Positions 25,281-32,527 of a DNA stretch of 64,000 nucleotides are shown piece after piece. Position 1 is the stretch's first letter. Each line of letters starts with the position of its first letter. The position numbers and the translations under genes are program-made. Origin of the DNA: Mycobacterium sp. 1274761.0. GTDB lineage: Bacteria; Actinomycetota; Actinomycetes; Mycobacteriales; Mycobacteriaceae. Under the pieces are notes generated by a model. The model was not told the DNA's origin. It saw only the letters and a program-made list of their open reading frames with translations, and did no database searches. The stretch covers positions 1 through 64,000 of the forward strand of contig NZ_LZMC01000062.1 in the NCBI RefSeq assembly GCF_001668615.1. The letters run 5' to 3'.

Positions 25281-26536
25281 GCTCTGAAGCGGAGGCCGAC
25301 TGTCCGACCGACCGACGGCTGCCGCGGGAAGTCTGGGTGCTTATCGCGGCCAACGTGGTGGTCGCGTTGGGCTACGGTGTGGTCTCCCCGGTGCTGCCGC
25401 AGTATGCCCGTCACTTCGGCGTGAGCATCAGCGCGGCGACGTTCGTGATCACCGCCTTCGCGTTGTTGCGCCTGATCGCCGCTCCACCTGCCGGGTTGTT
25501 GGTGCAGCGGGCGGGGGAGCGCCGCGTGTACATCAGCGGATTACTGATCGTGGCGTTGTCGACCGGCGCGTGCGCGTTCGCCGAAACGTATTGGCAGCTC
25601 CTACTTTTCCGGTCGCTCGGCGGCTTCGGGTCGGCAATGTTCACGGTGTCGTCGCTCGGTCTGATGATCCGCATCTCGCCGCCGGACGCGCGAGGCCGCG
25701 TCGCGGGGATGTTCTCGTCGGGCTTTCTGGTCGGCTCGGTCGGCGGCCCAGTCCTGGGCAGTCTCACCGCTGGCCTGGGACTGGCGGCGCCGTTTGTGAT
25801 CTATGGGCTTGCACTGCTGGTGGCGGCGTTGGTGGTATTCGTGAGCCTGCGCAATTCGCCGGTCGCGGCACCGGAAATCAGCACCGAACCGACCGTTTCG
25901 GTGCGCACCGTACTGCGCCATCGGGCGTACCGGGCCGCGCTGTTCTCGAACTTCGCCACGGGGTGGGCGGCGTTCGGGTTGCGCATCGCTCTGGTACCGC
26001 TCTTCGTCGTCGAAGGGCTCGGGCATAGTGCGGGCTTCGCGGGCTTGGCCTTGGCGACGTTCGCGGTCGGCAACATCTCCGTCGTGATTCCCAGCGGCTA
26101 TCTGTCCGACCGGTTGGGCCGGCGCAGGCTGCTGCTCGTCGGGCTCACAGTGTCTGCGGCGTCGACGGTGCTGGTGGGATTGACGACGTCGCTGCCGGTC
26201 TTCCTGGCGGCGGCGTATGTCACCGGGGCAGCGACCGGCATATTCGTCGCGCCGCAGCAAGCGGCTGTGGCTGACATCGTCGGCAACAAGGCCCGCGGCG
26301 GGACCGCGGTTGCGACGTTTCAGATGATGGCCGATTTCGGCTCGATCGTCGGGTCGCTGGCGGTCGGCCAAGTGGCCGAGCATGCGTCGTTCGCGGCGGC
26401 GTTCCTGGTCAGCGGCGGGATACTGCTGCTCGCCGCCGTCGGTTGGGTGTTCGCGCCCGAGACGCGTGGCCTGCCGCCCGCTGTGCCGACGCCGATGCGC
26501 GCGATTGGTCCGGAAGCCGGGGGGGAAGTGCCCTGA
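25277..26536 (+). CDS. Major facilitator superfamily transporter
   Basis: The 419-residue protein has twelve predicted membrane segments in two six-helix halves, with the loop 2-3 signature-like [16 protein letters not shown] and a loop 8-9 equivalent [16 protein letters not shown]. It resembles drug/metabolite efflux carriers (DHA1-like). The substrate is unknown. It starts at GTG 25277 inside the end of pgm, so it is probably co-transcribed. It is the last protein gene before the tRNA-Ala island boundary. Confidence 0.9.
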   Translation: MSSEAEADCPTDRRLPREVWVLIAANVVVALGYGVVSPVLPQYARHFGVSISAATFVITAFALLRLIAAPPAGLLVQRAGERRVYISGLLIVALSTGACAFAETYWQLLLFRSLGGFGSAMFTVSSLGLMIRISPPDARGRVAGMFSSGFLVGSVGGPVLGSLTAGLGLAAPFVIYGLALLVAALVVFVSLRNSPVAAPEISTEPTVSVRTVLRHRAYRAALFSNFATGWAAFGLRIALVPLFVVEGLGHSAGFAGLALATFAVGNISVVIPSGYLSDRLGRRRLLLVGLTVSAASTVLVGLTTSLPVFLAAAYVTGAATGIFVAPQQAAVADIVGNKARGGTAVATFQMMADFGSIVGSLAVGQVAEHASFAAAFLVSGGILLLAAVGWVFAPETRGLPPAVPTPMRAIGPEAGGEVP

Positions 26537-26593
26537 ACTGTGGTTTTGAACCGTTACTGCAGGTTGGTGTAACTTCGATGGGCACAACTTCAC

Positions 26594-26666
26594 GGGGCTA
26601 TGGCGCAGCTGGTAGCGCACCACACTGGCAGTGTGGGGGTCAGGGGTTCGAGTCCCCTTAGCTCCA
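26594..26666 (+). tRNA. tRNA-Ala(GGC)
   Basis: The 73-nt cloverleaf has an acceptor stem GGGGCTA/TAGCTCC, D-arm GCGC...GCGC, anticodon stem CCACA/TGTGG with loop CTGGCAG (anticodon GGC at 26627-26629), T-stem AGGGG/CCCCT with loop TTCGAGT, and discriminator A. CCA is not encoded. Its 3' end is the likely attachment site for the genomic islands that follow. Confidence 0.95.
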
Positions 26667-26668
26667 CT
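26641..26668 (+). repeat. tRNA-Ala 3' end, primary attachment site (att) copy
   Basis: The T-arm and 3' acceptor half of tRNA-Ala(GGC). A 22-nt core (26647-26668) recurs identically at 31306-31327, and a diverged copy lies at 54823-54841. Integrases commonly target tRNA 3' ends, and an integrase remnant starts 88 nt downstream. Confidence 0.8.
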
Positions 26669-26755
26669 TCAATATCCGCAGGCCATTGCCGTGAATGGGC
26701 ATTCGCGTCGTCTCTCCGTCAACGTTCCCGTCAACATGGGCGTTAGGCTTTCTAG

Positions 26756-26922
26756 GTGGCTTCGCTTCGCAAGCGGACGCGGAACGACGGCTCCGAGTAC
26801 TACGCCGTCCTGTACCGCCACGACGGCAAGCAGACCTCGACGCGTTCGAGGACCTCGGCGATGCTTCCCGGTTTTGCGGTCTGGCGTCCAAGTTCGGTGC
26901 AGCCGCCGCACTGGAGACTCTC
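26756..26922 (+). pseudogene. Tyrosine integrase, N-terminal remnant (frameshifted)
   Basis: From GTG 26756 the frame reads MASLRKRTRNDGSEYYAVL then YRHDGKQTST, the typical N-terminal domain of actinobacterial phage/island integrases. Homology then continues in another frame as AFEDLGDASRFCGLASKFG and AAALETL, so a 1-nt deletion (or equivalent) lies near 26848. No core-binding or catalytic domain follows. Its place 90 nt after tRNA-Ala is where the integrase of a tRNA-integrated element is expected. It is a dead remnant. Confidence 0.85.
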
Positions 26923-27055
26923 TCGCCATTCTTGTTCTCGCCGTTGGGGGAGTGCGAATGGTGGCCTCGGCGACGATAATCATCGGTTCGACGACTAGCA
27001 GGCCGATTCACGACGCACTCTGGGTTGTGCAGCCATGTATGGCTTGGACAGCGCC

Positions 27056-27361
27056 TTAGGCCTGGTCGATTTCGGTCCGAGAGGTGAGCGCCTTTTCTAA
27101 ACGAATAACTGTCTCTCGCGAGTGCTGCCAACGGCGAGCAAGAGTGATCGCTTGGCTGGCAGCCACCGTGTAGAGCCGCATGAGTCCTTCATCGAAGGGG
27201 TCGAACGCTAAGACATTGCGGCTGTAAATATTGAGGGAGCCGACTAGCTCACCGTGTTGTCTCGGGTCTGCGGAGTCGACGATTAGCGGGACCGACAAGC
27301 TGGCCCGCACGTCCTCCTCGCGAGCAACCTCGACGAACTCTGGCCAGCGCTGCTTATCCAA
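27056..27361 (-). pseudogene. GAF-ANTAR regulator fragment
   Basis: The minus frame encodes the second half of a GAF domain (RASLSVPLIVDSADP, GSLNIYSRNVLAFDPFDEG, YTVAASQAITLARRWQ) and then LTSRTEIDQA, the first residues of an ANTAR RNA-binding domain, which normally continues with KGILM. A stop follows at once and the N-terminal part of the GAF is missing, so both ends are lost. ANTAR proteins are transcription antiterminators. The fragment lies beside the integrase remnant in the decayed left part of the island. Confidence 0.75.
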
Positions 27362-27504
27362 TTTCGTAGTGACGCGGCCTTATTTGCCTTCATCGCATGG
27401 CCATGGTCGTTTTTTGCGGTATCGCAGCGTTGTGATCAAGCTAATCGTTCGCCTAAGCTACCTATCGGGGGAAATCTGTTTATCGTTGCTGGTGGGGTGG
27501 GATC

Positions 27505-29313
27505 ATGGCGAAGCACGCGTCGAATCTTCTGCGTAACAATGGGGACTATCGCTGGTCGGACACGTTTGCCGGTTTCTCGTGGACAAGTCGACCGTTGGTA
27601 CCGGTCGCTGGGCGAGGCCGCCCGACGCGTCGAGCTGCCCGCTTCCTGCTCGTTGCCCTGATAGCCGTCGCGTCTGCGTTGTCCCTGGCAGTCGGCCAGA
27701 CCATGACGGCTGCCGTGGCGCTGGCTGCCACCTACATCGTCAAAGGCACCAACAGCGCCTTCAACCAGATCCCGGACAGCGCTTATCCGGCCTTTGCGCA
27801 AAGGTACGACTCCGCGGTCGGGGCACCGACGACAGAACCGATCACCCTCGTGCCGTACCCGGCCAGCTTCTGGCCAATAACACCGCCCGGCTATATCTTT
27901 TCCCCGACGTTCGACGAGTCGGTTGCCGAGGGTGTGAAGAATCTCGAGGGTCTGCGTCCAGTGAATTCACCTAACTCGGACCCGAACACACCGGACACAA
28001 TTTGGGGGTACTCGCAAGGCGCGACCGTGGTCACGCAATACAAGCGCGACTACAACGCCCAACCGAACCCGCCGGCAACAGCGCCCACCTTCGTGCTAGT
28101 CGCGAACCCGAACAGGCCCAACGGGGGGATTCTCGAGCGCGGCGTGGCGTTGGGCACGATCCCGATCCTCGGTTTGACGTTCAGCGGCGCTACCCCGACC
28201 ACCACGAAAGGTCAGCCCGCCGACAAAGTCACCACGTATGACATTGCCCGACAATACGATGGCATCGCCGACGCACCAGTCAATCCGCTCAACCCGGTGG
28301 CGGACCTCAACGCCATCATGGGCTTCTACTACCTGCACGGTCACTATCCGGATGCGGACCCAACGACGGCCATCTATCAAGGCCAATACGGGGACACGAA
28401 TTACTATTTGATCCCGACGTATCCGTTGCCGCTGCTGATGCCGTTGGAGTCGATCCCGGTGGTCGGGTTCCCGCTGGCCGACGCGCTGGACCCCCCGCTG
28501 CGGGTCATCGTCGAGTCGGCCTACGACAGAAGCACCCCGCCCGGTGTGCCGACGCCCTTCAATCCGCTCTATTTCCCGAATCCGGCGAGTTTCGGCTCGA
28601 ACCTGCTGACTGCGATTCCGACCGGACTGGACAACGGAATCAGTGACTTCACCGGGAGTCGTCCGCTCGGCACCCAGCGTCCGGGACCGTATGGCGTTGG
28701 AGGTCTCGCCACAGAGGGCATCGACGGAAAGCCGACGCCGCCGCCCAGCACTCCGACGACGGGCACAGGTTCGACCATTCCGGTTCTGTTCAGCTCGCCG
28801 AGCGGCGGTTTGCTTGCGCTGCTGATCCCGTCGAACCAGTTGGGAAGCCTCTCTGCGTTCAACAGTGGGCTGCCGGGCTTCGCACCGACCCCGAATCCAC
28901 TCGATGGCTCCGCCAATCTCGAGTCCGCCGGCCCGACCCCGAGCGGAAATGCCTCGCTCGTTCCTGCCGTCGTTTCGACTGCGAGTGACGCGACCGCGTC
29001 CTCGCCGGACGTCGTGGGTCAAAATCAGGGGACGGCACCAGAAACCGTGGGGAACGGGTCACCACAGCCGACCGTGACCAACACTGAACGGCTGGCCTCG
29101 ACGAATCCGGGGCCGCGGCTCAACGTGCTGCGGACCTCTCCCGTGGCGGGCTCCTCAAAGCCGGTAACCGGCTCTGCGAGCGGTTCGAAGTCCGCGAACG
29201 ACCCGATCGGGTCTGCGGTCAGCGGAGTGAAAGATTCCATCGCGGGTGTGACGAAGTCGGTAAAGTCCGCCCTCGGCGGACCGTCGAAACCCGACAGCGG
29301 AGACACGAAGTAG
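27505..29313 (+). CDS. PE-PPE-domain serine hydrolase, exported
   Basis: The 602-residue protein has a membrane or signal segment at 47-64 (FLLVALIAVASALSLAVG) after a basic N-terminus. A PE-PPE-type alpha/beta-hydrolase domain (about 75-330) follows, with nucleophile S170 in WGYSQGA. In Mycobacterium this domain usually follows a PE or PPE secretion domain; here neither is present and a plain export signal replaces it. Residues 400-602 are low-complexity Ser/Thr/Pro/Gly-rich, likely a cell-wall spanning or surface tail. A purine-rich GGTGGGGTGGG precedes the ATG. Esterase/acyltransferase activity in the envelope is inferred. Confidence 0.85.
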   Translation: MAKHASNLLRNNGDYRWSDTFAGFSWTSRPLVPVAGRGRPTRRAARFLLVALIAVASALSLAVGQTMTAAVALAATYIVKGTNSAFNQIPDSAYPAFAQRYDSAVGAPTTEPITLVPYPASFWPITPPGYIFSPTFDESVAEGVKNLEGLRPVNSPNSDPNTPDTIWGYSQGATVVTQYKRDYNAQPNPPATAPTFVLVANPNRPNGGILERGVALGTIPILGLTFSGATPTTTKGQPADKVTTYDIARQYDGIADAPVNPLNPVADLNAIMGFYYLHGHYPDADPTTAIYQGQYGDTNYYLIPTYPLPLLMPLESIPVVGFPLADALDPPLRVIVESAYDRSTPPGVPTPFNPLYFPNPASFGSNLLTAIPTGLDNGISDFTGSRPLGTQRPGPYGVGGLATEGIDGKPTPPPSTPTTGTGSTIPVLFSSPSGGLLALLIPSNQLGSLSAFNSGLPGFAPTPNPLDGSANLESAGPTPSGNASLVPAVVSTASDATASSPDVVGQNQGTAPETVGNGSPQPTVTNTERLASTNPGPRLNVLRTSPVAGSSKPVTGSASGSKSANDPIGSAVSGVKDSIAGVTKSVKSALGGPSKPDSGDTK

Positions 29314-29357
29314 GTGCTCGTCACGTCGGGAGCCGAGGAGGTCAGTGAGCTTCCGTC

Positions 29358-30053
29358 ATGATGCCGACGCTACGCCCGACACCGATCGCAAAAACGGTAC
29401 TCGCCGCGATATGGGTCGTGACTACGGCGTGGTCGACAGCATGCTCGAACACGATGCAGAACCAGCACATTGACATCAGCGGCATCTTCGCCGTCAAGTC
29501 GACTTTCGGGCCCGAATACAAGGTCGTCACCAACGGTCCCACCGGCATCGACCCACGGCTGTTTGCGCCCCAGAAGCTGCCTGCGAACATGACAATAGAT
29601 CCCGCTGAGTGCTCGAAGTATGCACAGGGCCAAACCCTGCCCAGCGGGCTCACGGGAAGGATGGCAACCGTTACCGCCGAGGGCGACAACAACCGCTTCG
29701 TTGCCGTCGCGGTACAGACCTCCGCGCAGGTGCCCTACGAGTCGATAAGCCACGCCTGTAACCACATCGCATTCACCGGCCAAAGCGTGCGTGGGGCGAT
29801 TGACGTGGTTGATGCGCCCCACATCCTCGGCGCCGAAACGCTCGCAATCCATCGGACGCTTGAAGCCACCCTCGGCGGCCTCGACCGGTCCGGTGAGTTG
29901 TACAACTACACCGCCTATCTCGGTAACAGCGTGGTACTGGTGGTAGTCAATCCGGTGAAAGTGCCCAACGGGCCCCCGGCTGTGGTGGACGTCGAGAAGG
30001 CCCGCCGGCTGCTGAGCGACTCCGTCGCGGCCGTCCGCGGGCATCGATTTTGA
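29358..30053 (+). CDS. Mycobacterial lipoprotein (DUF5642-like)
   Basis: The 231-residue protein has an N-terminal hydrophobic segment (TVLAAIWVVTTAWSTAC) ending in Cys29 with a weak lipobox, so membrane anchoring is likely but not certain. The mature part has AVKSTFGPEYKVVTNGP, DPAECSKYAQG and VAVQTSAQVPYESISHAC, resembling mycobacterial DUF5642 lipoproteins. No enzymatic motif is seen. It starts 44 nt after the PE-PPE hydrolase and probably shares its transcript. Confidence 0.75.
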   Translation: MMPTLRPTPIAKTVLAAIWVVTTAWSTACSNTMQNQHIDISGIFAVKSTFGPEYKVVTNGPTGIDPRLFAPQKLPANMTIDPAECSKYAQGQTLPSGLTGRMATVTAEGDNNRFVAVAVQTSAQVPYESISHACNHIAFTGQSVRGAIDVVDAPHILGAETLAIHRTLEATLGGLDRSGELYNYTAYLGNSVVLVVVNPVKVPNGPPAVVDVEKARRLLSDSVAAVRGHRF

Positions 30054-30212
30054 CCCGCGGTTGGGATCACCCTGACGCGCTATGTGGCCACCGATCGATG
30101 TAAACATGGGGCCTCCAATCCGCGCGCGAGGCCTGAGCGGCAGACCGCGCAGGTGTGGCGGCAGCCGAAGCTTGCCTTTGTTTCCGCAGCCCAGAAGCTT
30201 TTTGCCACCACC

Positions 30213-30245
30213 GGACCAAGGATTTGGGGTCCCCTCAGCTCCCCT
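30213..30245 (+). repeat. Degenerate tRNA-Ala 3'-end-like copy
   Basis: GGACCAAGGATTT followed by GGGGTCCCCTCAGCTCCCCT resembles the tRNA-Ala T-arm/acceptor 3' end. The 13-nt lead is identical to the lead of the copy at 54812-54824, which supports common origin rather than chance. The surrounding 30054-30244 holds no gene I can recognise. Confidence 0.5.
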
Positions 30246-30765
30246 TAGTGAGTTCCTCGAATCACCGGCAAGCAACCGGAACGGCCTCGGGTAATCACAT
30301 CCTTAAAGACCTGCTGGTCTGGGTTAGACCGGAGTCCGTCTAGCAGGGCGTTGAGCGCCTGAACGCTCTCGTTTCGCGCATCGTGCTGATTGGGTGCATT
30401 AGCGATGAACATCGCCGCTTCCTCCGCTGCGGCGAGAAGCACATGAGCGAGGGCAGCAACAGGCTGGTGAGCCGTTAGGTCCCCTTCTTCGATGGCGCGT
30501 TGGAGCATGGCGCGGATTGCTCCGAGTCCGTACACGCTTTCTAGTTCGCGCCATCTGGACCAGCCCAAGACGGCAGGACCGTCGATCAGCAGAATTTGCT
30601 GAACTTGGGGAGTAAGCGATGCATCGAGGAACCCCATGAGCCCCTGTTGCAACTGGTTGAATGCCCCGTCTGCTGGATCGGCCAGGTTCTTGGCGGCCTC
30701 CATAACAAGACCCTCTTCGACCGCTATGAACACCGCCTCGAAGAGCGCTTGCTTGTCGGGGAGAA
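30245..30765 (-). pseudogene. TetR regulator, 5'-truncated
   Basis: The minus frame reads PDKQALFEAVF (end of a TetR DNA-binding domain), then a complete TetR C-terminal domain typical of the AcrR-like class: LLIDGPAVLGWSRWRELESV and HQPVAALAHVLLAAAEEAA. The DNA-binding helix-turn-helix upstream is missing; it has been replaced at about 30765 by the 3' end of a P450 gene in opposite orientation. The open frame runs on antisense through the P450 fragment, which is not meaningful. It cannot bind DNA as it stands. Confidence 0.8.
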
Positions 30766-31034
30766 AGCTCGCCAACCCGAACAACTTCGACGCTGACCGA
30801 CCGAATGTGCGAGCGCAGATCGCCTTCATCCGCGGCGTCCACTCCTGCCCTGGCGCCCCGTTGGCCAGGGCGGAGGGGCGGATCTCAATGAACCGAATCC
30901 TCGACCGGATGGGCGACATCGTGATTTCTGAGGAGCATCACGGGCCCACCGGCCAGCGCCGGTACGATTACGAACCCACCTTCATCTTGCGAGGGATGCG
31001 CGCACTCCATGTGACTTTTACGTCGCTCGACTGA
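30766..31034 (+). pseudogene. Cytochrome P450 3' fragment (heme-binding end)
   Basis: The plus frame from about 30771 reads NPNNFDADRPNVRAQ, IAFIRGVHSCPGAPLARAEG (heme-ligand Cys region), then the C-terminus through FTSLD and stop. It is nearly the same protein as the last 88 residues of the P450 at 49194-50459, and the DNA is also very similar by eye. The remaining 80 percent of the gene is missing. The junction with an opposing TetR fragment marks a deletion or recombination point. It was probably left by a related island or by an ancient duplication. Confidence 0.88.
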
Positions 31035-31211
31035 AGGCGACCTCTCTCTAGCGGGCGCATATTGTTGACCGCACTTATCCCGGTATGTAGCGGCCCGCTT
31101 CCGCAGGGATAAGTAGAAGCGACGGCGGTAGGGGGTGCTGTACCGAGAACGGAGCCACGTGAGCCTCGTGTCTCTCTCACCACGTTGACGCCGTCAACAC
31201 CCCTCGCGTTC

Positions 31212-31250
31212 CCGCAGGTAAATCAGCGTCGTTTCGCGTACTTTCACGGC
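31212..31250. repeat. Island-end repeat, copy A
   Basis: Matches 54711-54749 at 32 of 39 positions, including GTTTCGCGTA. Both copies lie 50-65 nt before a tRNA-Ala 3'-end copy in the same orientation, suggesting related island termini. Confidence 0.65.
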
Positions 31251-31299
31251 TAGGAATCGTAGATTTGCGCACCTCAGGCGACATTCTGCGTTTAGGTTC

Positions 31300-31327
31300 A
31301 GGATTTCGAGTCCCCTTAGCTCCACTC
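31300..31327 (+). repeat. tRNA-Ala 3'-end direct repeat (att copy 2)
   Basis: 26 of 28 bases match the tRNA-Ala 3' end at 26641-26668, with 22 consecutive identical bases through the acceptor end plus CT (31306-31327). There is no tRNA 5' half here. It is the expected distal att of an element integrated in the tRNA gene. Confidence 0.85.
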
Positions 31328-31559
31328 GTAAGGCGCAGTTCGAAGCGATTTTCAGCGAGACTCGGTGGCGAGCCGAATTATCCCGTTGCCTCGTAGGAAC
31401 GGCGAGCTAGTGCTGACGCTCATCAGTCGGCGGGAACTGTCGGCCAAGACCGCCGCTCGACTCTGCAGACGCCCGCGAGACGACGAGCCATCGGCCAAGA
31501 CCGCCATCTAGCTTAGCGAATATCAAAAATGCTAATAAGCGATAAGCGCTAACCGTAAT

Positions 31560-31590
31560 TATCGCACAGTGAGAATGCTAGAGTGCGATA
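31560..31590. promoter_or_regulatory. Inverted repeat upstream of TetR gene
   Basis: TATCGCAC and GTGCGATA are perfect 8-bp arms separated by 15 nt; a TGAGAA half-site lies inside the spacer and TTCTCA follows at 31603-31608. It probably holds the promoter and operator of the regulator at 31790. Confidence 0.45.
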
Positions 31591-31789
31591 GAGAGAGTGG
31601 CGTTCTCATTAGAGGATGGCGGAAGGTGGTGGCCGACTTGCCGGCAAATCGGCTGGAAATTGGCTGTTGGGGCCAAGCCCGACTATGCCGATATCGTGTT
31701 TGCATGCTGTCTCTTCACCGTCATGCCGCCGACGGCGGCGCGTGCGCTGGTTCGCAGCGCTCGCTTTCAAGGCGCTTGGACGGTGGGCA

Positions 31790-32527
31790 GTGAAAACAGG
31801 TGAGGCTCCCAAGAATGCGCCGGATGGACGCAATGGAGCCGGAAGCACGTGGCAGGAGCGGGCCGTCGAGCGTCGACTCGGTGACGCGCGGGCACTCGCC
31901 GTCGCTCGCAGCACGCAATTCATGGCAACGGCCCTTGAGCTTCTTCAGGAATCCGGCCAGGCGAATTTCACGCTGCAGACTCTGGCCGACCGCGCCAACC
32001 TGAGCGTACGGACGTTCTACCAGCACTTCGCTGGCAAGGACGAACTTCTTCTCGCGCTGTACGAGGACGTGACCGCGCGATACACCGAGGCGATTAGGGA
32101 GAAGGTCGAGGCTGCCGATGGCCCGATGGGACAGCTGGAGGCATGGTGCCGGGGCGTGCTTTCGCGGCCGGGCGCATCGCAAGAAGTCGGCGGTCGCCTC
32201 GTTCTTCTTTACAACTTGAGCCTTGAGCTGGATAACCCGGAGGCATTCGCGAAAGTGTGGGAGCCGCACCGCAAGTTGCTGACAGAGATTTTGACCGCGT
32301 GCTCCCAAGCTGGCCTTATTCGAAACGATCTCACTCTGTCGCAATTGACCTCACTCTTGGGCTACACGCTGACGTCTTTTGGGCAGTTCAACGCGCTGCA
32401 CGAGGGGATGGACGGCGCTAGCCTGACCGAAGAGGTTGTGTGGTCCTGGTGTCGTCAAGCGTTACTCCCTTCCGCGGCGGTGCACGGAGGTAATTCAAAC
32501 GCTGGCGAGCGGCCACCCGACAGCTAG
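31790..32527 (+). CDS. TetR-family transcriptional regulator, paralogue of the 7218 gene
   Basis: From GTG 31790 the product has 245 residues; the frame is open back to 31616, so the start is uncertain. Shared blocks with the regulator at 7218 are WQERAVERRLGDARAL, FYQHFAGKDELLLALYE, AADGPMGQLEAWCRG, FAKVWEPHRKLLTEIL and a WSWCRQALLP end; the Lys-rich tail of the other copy is missing. The HTH is intact (NFTLQTLADRANLSVRTFYQHF). It lies at the left edge of the second island and converges on the CoA ligase with a 4-nt overlap. It likely controls the ligase/hydratase pair and the divergent acyl-CoA dehydrogenase operon. Confidence 0.9.
   Translation: MKTGEAPKNAPDGRNGAGSTWQERAVERRLGDARALAVARSTQFMATALELLQESGQANFTLQTLADRANLSVRTFYQHFAGKDELLLALYEDVTARYTEAIREKVEAADGPMGQLEAWCRGVLSRPGASQEVGGRLVLLYNLSLELDNPEAFAKVWEPHRKLLTEILTACSQAGLIRNDLTLSQLTSLLGYTLTSFGQFNALHEGMDGASLTEEVVWSWCRQALLPSAAVHGGNSNAGERPPDS

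Larger units (their letters stand above)
31035..31559. other. Gene-poor island junction
   Basis: No convincing gene is seen. The segment contains the second tRNA-Ala att copy (31300-31327) and, 50-88 nt before it, a 39-nt stretch (31212-31250) matching 54711-54749. AT content rises toward 31500-31560, consistent with the promoter area of the following TetR gene. Confidence 0.7.

Noticed and set aside
30766..30919. Apparent N-terminal part of the TetR frame antisense to the P450 fragment
   Set aside because: The residues encoded there do not resemble a TetR HTH, whereas the plus strand clearly encodes the P450 heme region.
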